Shown piece after piece: positions 20,574 to 30,154 of a DNA stretch of 45,540 bases. The position numbers and the translations under genes are program-made. The notes under the pieces are model-generated. The model made no database searches. It was not told the origin of the DNA and saw nothing but the letters and a program-made list of their open reading frames with translations. The stretch lies in contig DFJU01000103.1 of NCBI GenBank assembly GCA_002373755.1, positions 1-45,540 on the forward strand, in the 5' to 3' direction. Positions within the stretch are counted from its first letter, which is position 1, and every line of letters begins with the position of its first letter. The DNA comes from Bacteroidales bacterium UBA3663. Lineage in GTDB: Bacteria; Bacteroidota; Bacteroidia; Bacteroidales; UBA3663.

Positions 20574-23500
20574 TGCTCTTTTGCCTTATTGTTGTGTGCC
20601 TCCATGTAGGCCATTGGCGATGCGCCGTAAACGTCCTTGAAGCAGGTCGAGAAGTTGCTCGCGTTGCTGAAGCCGACGAGGTCGCTCACTTCGGTGACGG
20701 AGCATTTCTTCTGCGAAAGCATCTCGGCGGCCTTGGCCAGACGGATGTTGCGGATGAAGTCGCGCGCCGACTGGTTGGTCAGCTCCTTCAGCTTGCGGTA
20801 GAGGTGTACGCGGCTCATTCCGACCTCGCTGGCGATGGCCTCGGTGGTGAGGCCCGGGTCGCTCAAATGCTGGTTGATGACCTTCAGGATTCGTTCCATG
20901 AGGCGTTCGTCGGGCGTCTTGGCGTCGGGCGTCGTGATTTGTTCGACTGGCATCTGCTGTCCGCTGAAGGTGTTGCGCAGGGCGGCGCGCGTCTTGAGCA
21001 GGTTCTGCACCGTGTGACGCAGTACCTCCATGCTGAACGGCTTGGTCAGGAAGGCATCGGCACCGAGGTCGAGGCTCTCCAGACGGCTCTCTTCGTCCGA
21101 TTTGGCCGTGAGCAGCACAATCGGGATGTGGTTGAACCGCACGTTGGCGCGCACCTTGCGGCACAGCTCGAAGCCGTCCATTTCGGGCATCATCACGTCC
21201 GAGATGATGAGGTCGGGTGCCTGGTTCATGATTGAGGCAATTGCTTCGCGGCCGTTCGGACATTGCTGCACGCGGCAGTAGGCCGACAGTTCCTGCACGA
21301 TGTATTGGCGGATTTCGTCGTCGTCTTCAACCACAAGCACCGAATGGCGGCTCTGCGTCTTCTCGGCCACGGGCACGCTGTCGTCCACATAGGCGTCGGG
21401 GCTGATGGCTGCTGCATTGACCTGCGATGCGCTTGTCGCTACGACCTGCTGCTCGGCCTTCTCGCTGCTCTTCAGGTGCGCACAGCCAAGCGGCAGGGTC
21501 ACGGTGAAGCAGGTGCCCTGTCCGGCCGGATTGTCGGTCACGCTGATTGTGCCGTGGTGCAGCCGCACGAGCGACGATGTGAGGTGAAGTCCGATGCCGG
21601 TGCCGCCCTTGCCCGATGCCGTCGAGCGCACTTGGTAGAATCGTTCGAACACGCGGCGTTTCTCGTCGTCGGGGATGCCCTCGCCCGTGTCGGTCACGCT
21701 CATCACGAAGCGGCCTTCGGGGAAATCTTTTGTGGCCGATGCCTGTTCGATGCGGACCTCGACGCTGCCCTTCGCCGGCGTGTACTTCAGCGCGTTCGAC
21801 AGCAGGTTGATGAGAATCTTGTCGAAGTTTGACGTATCGACCCACAGGTGCAGGCCCGGCTCGGTCAAGTCGCGTAGCGTGAGGTTGATGAGGCGCACGT
21901 CGGCCACATCGCGCATCGACTCGAACAGCTCGCTCACGTAGCGTGCAATTTCGACTTCGCTGCAATAGAGCGTCATCTGCTTCTTGTCGATTTTTCGCAG
22001 GTCCATCAGCTGGTTGATGGTGCCCACAATGCGGTCGGCGTTGCGCTGCATCATCAGGTAGGCATGACGGCGGTCGGGGTCGGAGTCGGCCGAAAGTAGT
22101 TTTTGCAGTGGCGACACGATCATCGTCATTGGCGTGCGGATTTCGTGTGCGATGTTCATGAAGAACTGGAGCTTGGCCTCGTTGATGGCCTGGTTCTGGA
22201 TGTGCTGTGCCAGACGTTTCTTCACGGCGCGGCGGTGGCGTATCTGCACATAGACCATATAGGCGATGGCCGACAGCAGCAGCATGAAGAGCAGCATCGA
22301 CCACCACTGCCTGTACCACGGATAGGCCACGGCAAAGGTGTAGGTCACGCCCTCCGATTCCTGTCCGGCGAGTTGTACGCTGTAGCGGAACTTGTGTGGG
22401 CCGGAGGATATCTGGCTGAAGGTGATGCGGTTCTGGCCCTGCGGCAGTTCAATCCACGGGTCGTCGTCCAACGAATAGCGGTAGATGACGTGCTGTGTGC
22501 GATAGAGCGGCACTGTGGCCATCTCGAACGAGATTGTGTTGTTGTCGAACGTGCGCTGGTTGCGGTTGTGCACCAGCTGGCCGCCTGCCATAACATCGAC
22601 TATGCGTGCGGTGCATTGTTCGCCCTCCAGATCGACCTGCTGCGGCTGGAAATACGAGATTCCGCTTGTGCCGCCGAACCACAGACGGCCGTCCTTGTCC
22701 TTCATCGAGGCGTTCTTGTAGAACTCGTTGCTCTGCAGGCCGTCGTGTATGGTGTAGATGTTGAAGTTGTGGCGGTTCTCGTCGTAGCAGACCAGTCCGG
22801 CATTGGTCGAAATCCACAATCGGCCGTCGGCATCGCACTGTGCGGCATAGATGAAGTCGCTCGGCAGACCGTCGTCGGTGGTGTAGGCCACGTAGCTGCT
22901 GTCGTCGGGGTTGAAGATGATGAGACCCTCGGTGGTGCAGAGTGCCAGTCGGCCGCGGGTGTAGGGGCAGATGGCGAAGATGATATACTTTTTCAGGTGC
23001 TGGCGGATGTGCTGCGGCGTTTGGTCGGTGCTGATTTCGCTCAGGCCGTTGAACGAGCCGACGTAGAGCCTCTGGCGTTCGGCATCGAAGTGGATGCAGC
23101 CTGCCCATCGGCACGAATCGTAGTCGAAGGGCTGGACAAGCGTGCGGCGTGTCTCGTCGAAGCGGAACAGTCCGTTGCCCATCGTGGCCACCCAGATGCG
23201 GCCCTCGCCGTCTTCGGCAAAGTCATAGACGCTGGTGAAGTTCGACGAGCGTCCGTCGATGGCGAGCGGTGTGCATCGGCCGGTCTGCGGGTCAATCCAG
23301 CCGTAGCCCTGCGCATACGAGCCGTACCAGAAGCGGTGGCGCGAATCCTCGTAGATGCGCATGAACGAGCTTGGCACGCTGTTGGGCAGTCCGGTGTAGG
23401 GGAAATGCCGCAGCTGCCGTCCGTCGGGGTCGAGCTGGAAGAGGCCTCCATTGTCGGTAGCCACCCAGATGTTGTTGTCGCTGTCGTGGATGATTGAGGT

Positions 23501-24574
23501 GACGCACTTGTCGCCGATGCTGTTGTGGTTGGCCGACTGCGCACCCAGGAAGTGGAATGGCTGCGGATGTTGCGGCACCATCATCACGCCTTTCTGGTAG
23601 AGGGCGAGCCACATTGCGCGATGGCTGTCCATGCAGATGGCATGAACCTTTTGCGATGAAAGGTCGATACGGCCGTCGTTCACGTCATAATCCTGGATTC
23701 GTCCGGTGCGGCAGTCGTAGATTTTGAGTCCGACGTTGTCGGTCGCCACGAGCAGGCGGTCGGCGTCGAGGTTGCAAATCGAACGCACAAGGAAGCGGTT
23801 GCCGTTGCCCGCATCAATCAGGTCGAAGCGCTTGGCCGACGGGTCGTAGCGGTACAGCCCTGGCCACAGTCCGCCCGCGTAGAGGTTGCCGTCGTGTGCC
23901 TGATAGAGCGTGTTGAGCGGGATGTCCTTGTCGTCCTGCTTGCAGTGGATCAGGTTGCCGTCGGGTTCGAGGCAATACAGCTCGCGGATGCGTCGGTTGG
24001 TCCAAAGCCGTCCGGCGGAGTCTTCGGCCAGCGTCTCGGTGTTGGTGATGTGGCCGGTGAGGGCGTTGGCGTAGAGCACAGGCGTGCCGTCGGGCATGAT
24101 GCGCGCACAGCATGGCACGTTGCCCGACATCCAGATTTCGCCGTTGCGTCGCTGGATGATGCACGAGATGTCGCCGCTCTCGAAGCAGGTTCCCTCGAAT
24201 GTGGCCACGGGCGAAAAGTCGTCGGTGGCGGGGCGATAGACTTGCAGTCCGCGACGGCTGCCGACCAGCAGACGGCCCTCGTTGTCAACAAACAGCGAGC
24301 GCACGTAGTTGTTCTGTAGCGAGTTGGGATTGCCTTTCTCGTAAAGGTAGGTTGTGAATTTTGAGCCGTCGTAGCGGCACAGGCCAAATTCGGTGGCCAC
24401 CCATATCATGCTGTTCGCATCTTCAATCACGTCGTTCACTAATGTGTTTGGCAAGGCGTCATCGGTCGTAAATAAGCGGCTTGATTGAGCCGAGGTGTGA
24501 TTGTAAGTCAATGCAAATAGGATGGCAACAGATACGGATTTGTGGAAAATTCGGTACAGGTAATGTTGCAGCAT
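20570..24574 (-). CDS. Hybrid two-component system sensor/regulator (HTCS)
   Basis: 1334 residues from ATG 24574; upstream in-frame codons lie above the promoter and are excluded. Parts in order: signal peptide (VSVAILFALTYNHTSAQ); about 14 propeller repeats (for example SMIWVATEFGLCRYDGSKF); Y_Y_Y domain; transmembrane helix (MLLFMLLLSAIAYMVYV); HisKA with NIAHEIRTPMTM carrying the phospho-His; HATPase with NLLSNALKYTP, DTGEGIPDDEKRRVF and GTGIGLHLTSSLVRLHHG; receiver with VLVVEDDDEIRQY, DLIISDVMMPEMDG (phospho-Asp about 1126) and LTKPF; and an AraC DNA-binding domain (MSRVHLYRKLKELTNQS). All key residues are present. HTCS proteins sense oligosaccharides in the periplasm and activate nearby PUL genes. 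It lies directly after susD, with its own promoter, and is coupled by ATGA to two downstream genes. Confidence 0.95.
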   Translation of the reverse strand: MLQHYLYRIFHKSVSVAILFALTYNHTSAQSSRLFTTDDALPNTLVNDVIEDANSMIWVATEFGLCRYDGSKFTTYLYEKGNPNSLQNNYVRSLFVDNEGRLLVGSRRGLQVYRPATDDFSPVATFEGTCFESGDISCIIQRRNGEIWMSGNVPCCARIMPDGTPVLYANALTGHITNTETLAEDSAGRLWTNRRIRELYCLEPDGNLIHCKQDDKDIPLNTLYQAHDGNLYAGGLWPGLYRYDPSAKRFDLIDAGNGNRFLVRSICNLDADRLLVATDNVGLKIYDCRTGRIQDYDVNDGRIDLSSQKVHAICMDSHRAMWLALYQKGVMMVPQHPQPFHFLGAQSANHNSIGDKCVTSIIHDSDNNIWVATDNGGLFQLDPDGRQLRHFPYTGLPNSVPSSFMRIYEDSRHRFWYGSYAQGYGWIDPQTGRCTPLAIDGRSSNFTSVYDFAEDGEGRIWVATMGNGLFRFDETRRTLVQPFDYDSCRWAGCIHFDAERQRLYVGSFNGLSEISTDQTPQHIRQHLKKYIIFAICPYTRGRLALCTTEGLIIFNPDDSSYVAYTTDDGLPSDFIYAAQCDADGRLWISTNAGLVCYDENRHNFNIYTIHDGLQSNEFYKNASMKDKDGRLWFGGTSGISYFQPQQVDLEGEQCTARIVDVMAGGQLVHNRNQRTFDNNTISFEMATVPLYRTQHVIYRYSLDDDPWIELPQGQNRITFSQISSGPHKFRYSVQLAGQESEGVTYTFAVAYPWYRQWWSMLLFMLLLSAIAYMVYVQIRHRRAVKKRLAQHIQNQAINEAKLQFFMNIAHEIRTPMTMIVSPLQKLLSADSDPDRRHAYLMMQRNADRIVGTINQLMDLRKIDKKQMTLYCSEVEIARYVSELFESMRDVADVRLINLTLRDLTEPGLHLWVDTSNFDKILINLLSNALKYTPAKGSVEVRIEQASATKDFPEGRFVMSVTDTGEGIPDDEKRRVFERFYQVRSTASGKGGTGIGLHLTSSLVRLHHGTISVTDNPAGQGTCFTVTLPLGCAHLKSSEKAEQQVVATSASQVNAAAISPDAYVDDSVPVAEKTQSRHSVLVVEDDDEIRQYIVQELSAYCRVQQCPNGREAIASIMNQAPDLIISDVMMPEMDGFELCRKVRANVRFNHIPIVLLTAKSDEESRLESLDLGADAFLTKPFSMEVLRHTVQNLLKTRAALRNTFSGQQMPVEQITTPDAKTPDERLMERILKVINQHLSDPGLTTEAIASEVGMSRVHLYRKLKELTNQSARDFIRNIRLAKAAEMLSQKKCSVTEVSDLVGFSNASNFSTCFKDVYGASPMAYMEAHNNKAKEQ

Positions 24575-24580
24575 AGTTGG
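24562..24580. promoter_or_regulatory. Second copy of the ATGTTGCA(A/G)CAT box, over the HTCS start codon
   Basis: The plus strand reads AATGTTGCAGCATAGTTGG, nearly the same as AATGTTGCAACATGTTGG at 24618-24635. It covers the HTCS start codon. A role in autoregulation is inference. Confidence 0.35.
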
Positions 24581-24597
24581 AATAAGGTTTTGCACGG

Positions 24598-24627
24598 CAA
24601 ATTTACGAAATGTGTCGAATGTTGCAA
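24598..24627 (-). promoter_or_regulatory. HTCS promoter with a palindrome at -33
   Basis: On the minus strand TTG (24627-24625), 19 bp, TAAATTTG (24605-24598) matches the Bacteroidetes consensus. The perfect palindrome ATGTTGCAACAT (24619-24630) covers the -33 element. The start point would be near 24591, giving a short leader to ATG 24574. Confidence 0.7.
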
Positions 24628-24737
24628 CATGTTGGATTGAATAATGCAAGGAAATGTTAAAATAATCATAAACGGAGGCGGCCCCGCTTGTCGAATTTGG
24701 CGTGAAATGTGCAAGTCTTTTTGCACGGAAGCGCAGA

Positions 24738-24770
24738 AAATAAAGGCACCCCACTGGTCTGTGGAGTGCC
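24738..24770 (-). terminator. Terminator of the susCD transcript
   Basis: GGCACTCCAC pairs with GTGGGGTGCC on the minus strand (10 bp, one G-U), loop AGACCA, followed by TTTATTTT. It lies 25 bp after the SusD stop and separates susCD from the HTCS. Confidence 0.85.
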
Positions 24771-24794
24771 CGATGTAGTTTTTGTCAGCTTCGA

Positions 24795-26708
24795 TTATTC
24801 AGACTTGCCAAGGTAGGCGTCGTTCTGGATCAATGCTGAGTTCTTCATCAACTCGATCGATGGGATAGGCATATCCATCTTGCGGGCATCGTAGTCGTAC
24901 TCACGGTGAGACCAAGGATAGTCGCGCAGGGCGTCACCTTCGGTGTTGTCCTTCGGGTAGTTGTAGTTGATGTGATCCTCCATGTAGCCCGACTTGACCA
25001 TGTCTGGGCAGAGGCACCACTCAGAGCTGAACTCCTTACGACGCTCTTCGTTGACAGCAACCTTCCATGCCTCCGACGTGTGCTTGTAGCCGACGCGGTT
25101 TGGAGTTGCCTGCAATGCGGTGTAGTAGGTCTTTGCATCTGGAACAGTAACGACTGCGGTGTTGACTGGCAACGGATAGGCGGTCATGGTCTTGCCATTG
25201 CCTACAGCCTTGTACATTTCATTGTAGTGGCCATAGTATTTGCTGTAGTCCTGACCAACCTCAAGGTTGCCCCAAGCGCGGTTGCGGAGGTCGTTGATCA
25301 TCTGCCAGCCAGTGTTCTCGTCACCTGTGCGGAAGCAGCACTCTGCATAGTCGAGCATGACGTTGGCCAAGCGCTTGCCGTAGATGATGACTGGCTCCCA
25401 CATTGCTACACCCCATGAGTTGCCGTCAGCATAGGCTGAACGCCAGAACTTGGATGTCCAGATGGATGGAGCATACTCGCCGTTGGTGAAGTGGAACTGG
25501 CGGGTCTTGGTGCCGACCCATTCGCCCTCGGCATTCTTGTATGGGTTGACAACGATGCCAGCGTCATTCTTGGTGCCGAGCGAGTCCTGCAACCATGGGT
25601 TGTAGCCCCAGACGCTTGCCGACTTCTCGATGCCGTAAGCTGCCATCTGGGCAGCAGGAACTGCACCGGTCACGCAAGATGCGTCACGACGCTTGTCTCC
25701 GCTTTCATAGCAGGCATACCATTCCCAAGAGAGGTACTGGGCACCCCAGCCACCATTTTCAGGACAAGCGGCGAACCACTTGATCATGAGGCTGTTCTGT
25801 GTGTCCAGATACTTGCCGCTCCAAGAGCTCCAGTTGTCGCCCTCGTCGCAGACCTCAGCCCAGATGCACTCGCTGTTCCAGAATCCGGCCGGATCCCAGT
25901 TGGTCGAGAAGTTGGTGGCCAAAGAATATGTGCCGCTCTCCAGAATGCTCTTCAGCGCAGCCTTTGCGAGCTTGTAGTTCTCGTCGGCTACTTCAGGGCA
26001 ACGGTAAGCCTTCCACATGTAGGCATCTGCCAGATATGCAAGTGCCATACCCTTGGTGCATCGGCCATAGTTGCCATTGTATGGTTGCCAGTCGAGCAGG
26101 TCGGCAGCAGCCTTGAAGTCGTCGATGATGAAGTCCCACATCTCCTCGTAGGTCTCGGCCTTTGCCTTTACAGGTGTGTTGTTGTAGTCTTCGCCTGTGT
26201 AGAGCATCGGGACGCGGCCGAAGGTCTGTGCAAGCCATGTGTAGAAATATCCACGCAGGGCGCGGGCCTCACCTTCGCAAGTCTTCTTGCAGGCGTCGGA
26301 TACATTGGCATCTGGATTGTTGTCAGTATCCTCGAGTCCGGACAAGAAGAGGTTGGCACGGGCGATGGCAGCGTAGGCATGTGCCCAGCCGTCACCCAAT
26401 TCGCTGACACTGGCATCCCATGTCTGGTCGAGGAACTTGACATCCCAACCTGTACACTGTGTGTCCATTGTCGGGTGTGTGCCTGTAAACATGTTCGGCT
26501 TGTAGCCCCAGCTGCCGTCGAAGTCGGAGATGCCGTTGAAGGTATAGATGCCGTTCAGGTTCATCAGGGCATAATCGTCGTTGGCAAACTGGACTGATGG
26601 CTCCAGAATGTCATATTTGGTTGTTTCAAGGAACTCGTCGTTGTCGCACGATGCAAACAGCAGGCATCCTGTACCAACCGCCGTTAGAAATTTGATATAG
26701 CTTTTCAT
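24795..26708 (-). CDS. SusD/RagB family outer-membrane glycan-binding lipoprotein
   Basis: 637 residues with a lipoprotein signal (CLLFASC, Cys 21, then DNDEFLETTKYD). N-terminal SusD features follow: ARANLFLSGLEDTDNN, CEGEARALRGYFYTWLAQTF with the family ALRG-Y-Y/F pattern, and YEEMWDFIIDDFKAAADLL of the TPR-like helices. The C-terminal part contains MLDYAECCFRTGDENTGWQ and NEERRKEFSSEWCLCPDMVK, the usual closing E-R-R-x-E-F/L motif. SusD proteins cap the SusC barrel on the cell surface and bind oligosaccharide. The length is on the large side for the family. It follows susC by 19 bp and the pair is one transcript ending at 24738-24770. The pectin enzymes around suggest pectic oligosaccharide as ligand, but nothing in the sequence proves it. 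Confidence 0.94.
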   Translation of the reverse strand: MKSYIKFLTAVGTGCLLFASCDNDEFLETTKYDILEPSVQFANDDYALMNLNGIYTFNGISDFDGSWGYKPNMFTGTHPTMDTQCTGWDVKFLDQTWDASVSELGDGWAHAYAAIARANLFLSGLEDTDNNPDANVSDACKKTCEGEARALRGYFYTWLAQTFGRVPMLYTGEDYNNTPVKAKAETYEEMWDFIIDDFKAAADLLDWQPYNGNYGRCTKGMALAYLADAYMWKAYRCPEVADENYKLAKAALKSILESGTYSLATNFSTNWDPAGFWNSECIWAEVCDEGDNWSSWSGKYLDTQNSLMIKWFAACPENGGWGAQYLSWEWYACYESGDKRRDASCVTGAVPAAQMAAYGIEKSASVWGYNPWLQDSLGTKNDAGIVVNPYKNAEGEWVGTKTRQFHFTNGEYAPSIWTSKFWRSAYADGNSWGVAMWEPVIIYGKRLANVMLDYAECCFRTGDENTGWQMINDLRNRAWGNLEVGQDYSKYYGHYNEMYKAVGNGKTMTAYPLPVNTAVVTVPDAKTYYTALQATPNRVGYKHTSEAWKVAVNEERRKEFSSEWCLCPDMVKSGYMEDHINYNYPKDNTEGDALRDYPWSHREYDYDARKMDMPIPSIELMKNSALIQNDAYLGKSE

Positions 26709-26727
26709 AATATGTTTCCTTTAAAGT

Positions 26728-29700
26728 TTAGAAAGTTACGCTGAGACCGCACATATATGTGCGTGGGGTTGGATAACGGCCTGTGTCGAGACCGGTGTAG
26801 AGTACGTCGCCCTGACCGACTTCCGGGTCACCATACTTGTGGTATGGAGAGATGGTCAGGATGTTCTGGATGGCAGCGTAGGCACGTACAGCCTGTACGC
26901 CCAATGGACGGAGCACCTTCTTAGGTACGCTATAGCCGACCTGAATATTGTTGATCTTCAGGAAATTGCCGTTCTTGATCCATGCGTCGCTGATGCGGCT
27001 GTTCTTGTTGTCGTCAAGCAAGGTGAGACGTGGCAGCGAACCGTTCGGGTTTGTTTCGCTGTAGATCTTCTCATAGCAGCTCTTCAACAGGGCAGGAGTG
27101 CAACCGTCGTCGCTCTGCTTGATGATGGTGTAGCGCATTGCCGAGTATGAAAGAATGTCCATGCCGAGCACACCGTAGGTGTAGATGCTGAAATCCCAGT
27201 CCTTGTAGGTTGCAGAGATGTTCAGACCGAAGTTGAACTTTGGCAGACCATTGCCGAGGATGGTGCGGTCTTTGTCGTCGATAGCGCCATCGTTGTTCAG
27301 GTCCTTGAAGAGGTAGTCGCCCTTCTTTGCCTTGTCCTGACCCTGCGATTTGGCTTTCGCCAGATCTTCGTCGGTGCGGATAATCTTGTCAACACGCCAG
27401 CCATAGTATGAACCTACAGCCTCGCCTTCCCGACAGATTGAGTGATTTTCCCATTCGAATCCCTTGCCATCAACTGCACCCACGTTCGAGCCGTCGGCAT
27501 TAGTGTCATATGCAGAATAGGTGCTGTTTGAACCACCGCAGGTTGAGGTATATGGATCACCCATCTTCTTGACTTCGTTCTTCAAGGTCGAAGCGTTGAA
27601 GGCTGCGTTGATGTGCCAATCCTTGGTCAGCTGCTTGCCATAGTTGATTGAGAACTCGAAGCCTTTGTTCTGAATCTCGCCATAGTTGGAATAGATACTC
27701 TTTACACCTGCGGATGGACGGATCTGCTTATCGATCAGGAGGTCCTTGGTGTTGCGGATGAAGTAGTCCATCGTGATGTTCAAGTCGTTGCCGAGGAAGC
27801 CGAGGTCGATACCGATGTTGGTCTGTTCGTTGGTCTCCCATTTAAGGTTGGTGTCAACCTCTGGAGCATAGATGCCGGTTACGCGATTGTCGGCAATGTG
27901 TTCGGTGGCACCGCCACCCTGTCCGGCTGTGTAGAACTGGTACTTTGTGTTTGCAGAGCTCAGGACATAGGTTGACTTTCCGGCAAGACCGCCAGGGTTA
28001 CCTGTCTGACCCCAGCCTAAACGGATCTTTGCATTGTCGAGCCACTCATAATCCTGCATGAACGACTCTTCTTTGATGCGCCATGCAAGGGCTGTTGATG
28101 GGAATGTGCCCCAACGGTTGCCGGCACCGAAGTTCGAAGAACCGTCCTTACGGATGGTGGCTGTGAGGATGTAACGGTCGAAGAGACTGTAAATGATACG
28201 TCCGTAGTATGAGATGCCGCGCAAGTCGTCCATATTACCGCCGTCGCCGGTTCTTGAGTCCTCATCCTGAGTAAGGGAGAGCAGTCGGTGGTCGCGTGAA
28301 AGGAAGTCGTGTGCGTTAGCACTTACCCATGTGCCCTCGTATGAGCTTACCGAGTTACCGACCATGGCAGTCAAGGTGTTGAAGTCGGTTTCCCACTTGT
28401 AGGTCATGTAGGTTTCAACACTCTTGCTTGTGCTTTGGCTCTGGCTCAGGTCATACTGATAGTACTTCTGATTGCGGCCTTCGTACTTGACTTCGGTCAA
28501 CACACCGTTGATGTAGTTGTAGCGCTTGAATTTGCCGCCGAACTCATCTGTTGCTTCTGATTCCTGTGTCCAGTTGAAGATTGAGTGGACGTTGACAGAG
28601 TGCTGGTCGTTTTTGAACAGGGTCAGGTCAACGTATGGGCTGACGCTGATGCGATTACGTACAGTCTCACGGCCGATTTCCTTCTGCGATGCGTATGGGT
28701 TGGCGTAACCTGCGCTCATGCCTTCCCAGCCGTTCGGTGTCGGAACCTTGCCTCCGCCATACGATCCGTCGGGGTTCACTACGTTCACATTGACCAACTG
28801 GCCGGTAACGTCGTCGATGTAGTCGAGAGTCGGAGACATCTGGGCAATGTCGCGGTGTGACGAAAGGTTACCGTTGTTGCCCAAACCGATGTTGTTGCCC
28901 TTCAGTGTAGTGCGTGAATAGTTCATGTCGCCGCCGAACTCGATGTACTTGTTCACCTTGCTCTTGATGCTTGCGCGCGAGGTGATGCGGTTGTAGCGGG
29001 TGTTGACGATGATACCCTTGTTGTCGAGGTAGCCGACCGAGAAGTTGTATTGGGTCTTCTCGTTGCCGCCGCTGGCCGAAATGCCATATTGCTGCTTCAT
29101 GCCCATGCGCGTCATCTGGTCCTGCCAGTTGATGTTGTTGCGCTTGCCGTCGTAGGCAGCTGAAAATACGGTGTTGCCCAAGCTGTTGCCGTCGTTGGCT
29201 CTTGCCTGACGGATCGATTCAGCGTAGGCATCGCCGGTCAATGTCTCGATTTCGTAAGGCAATGTCTGGAAGCCCCAGTCGGCTGTAATGTTGATGTTCA
29301 TCTTGCCCTTGTTGCCGTGCTTGGTGGTAATCATGATGACACCGTTGGCACCGGCAGAGCCATAGATGGCGGTTGCTGATGCATCCTTCAACACCTCAAT
29401 GCTCTCGATGTCAGCAGGATTGACGAAATCTGCATTTTCACCGACCTGCACTCCATCGACAACGTAAAGTGGTTTGGACGAGCCGTGGATGGTACCGACA
29501 CCACGGATGCGGATGGCCGAAGCAGTGCCAGGAGCACCGTCCTGTGCTGTTACCATGACACCGGCTGCTGCGCCTTGCAGTGCCTGGGCGATGTTGGTCG
29601 GAATCTTGCGATCCATCTGCTCCTTGTTGATGGTAGCGACGGAACCCGAGATGTCCGATTTCTTCATCGTGCCGTAACCTACGACTACGACGTCGTCAAG

Positions 29701-30003
29701 CATTTTTGAGTCTTCAACAAGTTCAATCTTGATAGGAGCGTTACCCACAGGCTTGACGTTCTGTGTGGTGTAGCCCATATAAGAGATGGAAAGAACGGCT
29801 CCCTCTTCTATATTGATAGAGAAGTTGCCATCAGCGTCGGTAATGGTACCATTGGTGGTGCCTCTTTCCGATACAGCCACACCGATCATCGGTTCGCCGT
29901 CTGTATCCGAAAGTACCCGACCCTTCACAATGCGCGGTTCGCCGACTGCCACTGCTGTGGATGCCGATGCCAGCGCCAACAAAAACAAAAGTCTTGTTTT
30001 CAT
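26728..30003 (-). CDS. SusC/RagA family TonB-dependent outer-membrane transporter
   Basis: 1091 residues. Signal peptide (LLFLLALASASTAVAV), then a carboxypeptidase-regulatory-like domain (about 25-100: IVKGRVLSDTDGEPMIGVAV, SISYMGYTT). The SusC signature DDVVVVGYGTMKKSDISGSV comes next, followed by the TonB plug (about 115-230: IAQALQGAAAGVMVTAQDGA, IRIRGVGTIHGSSKPLYVVD, ADIESIEVLKDASATAIYGS) and a beta-barrel ending with RTYMCGLSVTF. It imports oligosaccharides using energy from TonB/ExbBD, which are not in this window. It is first in the susCD transcript. The upstream region of almost 500 bp is free of genes and carries paired GTTACAA boxes that may bind the HTCS regulator. Codon use is less GC-rich at third positions than in the flanking enzymes. 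Confidence 0.96.
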   Translation of the reverse strand: MKTRLLFLLALASASTAVAVGEPRIVKGRVLSDTDGEPMIGVAVSERGTTNGTITDADGNFSINIEEGAVLSISYMGYTTQNVKPVGNAPIKIELVEDSKMLDDVVVVGYGTMKKSDISGSVATINKEQMDRKIPTNIAQALQGAAAGVMVTAQDGAPGTASAIRIRGVGTIHGSSKPLYVVDGVQVGENADFVNPADIESIEVLKDASATAIYGSAGANGVIMITTKHGNKGKMNINITADWGFQTLPYEIETLTGDAYAESIRQARANDGNSLGNTVFSAAYDGKRNNINWQDQMTRMGMKQQYGISASGGNEKTQYNFSVGYLDNKGIIVNTRYNRITSRASIKSKVNKYIEFGGDMNYSRTTLKGNNIGLGNNGNLSSHRDIAQMSPTLDYIDDVTGQLVNVNVVNPDGSYGGGKVPTPNGWEGMSAGYANPYASQKEIGRETVRNRISVSPYVDLTLFKNDQHSVNVHSIFNWTQESEATDEFGGKFKRYNYINGVLTEVKYEGRNQKYYQYDLSQSQSTSKSVETYMTYKWETDFNTLTAMVGNSVSSYEGTWVSANAHDFLSRDHRLLSLTQDEDSRTGDGGNMDDLRGISYYGRIIYSLFDRYILTATIRKDGSSNFGAGNRWGTFPSTALAWRIKEESFMQDYEWLDNAKIRLGWGQTGNPGGLAGKSTYVLSSANTKYQFYTAGQGGGATEHIADNRVTGIYAPEVDTNLKWETNEQTNIGIDLGFLGNDLNITMDYFIRNTKDLLIDKQIRPSAGVKSIYSNYGEIQNKGFEFSINYGKQLTKDWHINAAFNASTLKNEVKKMGDPYTSTCGGSNSTYSAYDTNADGSNVGAVDGKGFEWENHSICREGEAVGSYYGWRVDKIIRTDEDLAKAKSQGQDKAKKGDYLFKDLNNDGAIDDKDRTILGNGLPKFNFGLNISATYKDWDFSIYTYGVLGMDILSYSAMRYTIIKQSDDGCTPALLKSCYEKIYSETNPNGSLPRLTLLDDNKNSRISDAWIKNGNFLKINNIQVGYSVPKKVLRPLGVQAVRAYAAIQNILTISPYHKYGDPEVGQGDVLYTGLDTGRYPTPRTYMCGLSVTF

Positions 30004-30075
30004 AAGGATAGGATTTTGGTAATTAAAAAGTGTTTGTTAATAGGTGGAAAATTGTTCTGGCGTTTTTCCTGACCG

Positions 30076-30083
30076 CGAAAGTA
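30076..30083 (-). promoter_or_regulatory. Candidate -7 element for susC
   Basis: The minus strand reads TACTTTCG, one base from TAnnTTTG. The leader to the susC ATG (30003) would be about 65 bases. No good -33 is present, as expected for a promoter that depends on an activator. Confidence 0.45.
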
Positions 30084-30114
30084 TGTAAATAAATTTTAAC
30101 AATTTTTTGCGCCT

Positions 30115-30154
30115 GTTACAATTTCTTTTTGCTGGAGTTCCCGCCTTGTTACAA
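30115..30154 (-). promoter_or_regulatory. Paired TTGTAAC boxes upstream of susC
   Basis: TTGTAAC occurs twice on the minus strand (30121-30115 and 30154-30148), 33 bp apart, about three helical turns. They lie roughly 45 and 78 bp upstream of the presumed start point, the right place for an AraC-type HTCS output domain to bind direct repeats. Inference from position and repetition only. Confidence 0.4.

Noticed and set aside
22103..23497. A 464-codon plus-strand frame opposite the HTCS
   Set aside because: Shadow of the propeller-coding region, with valine/alanine-rich nonsense composition.
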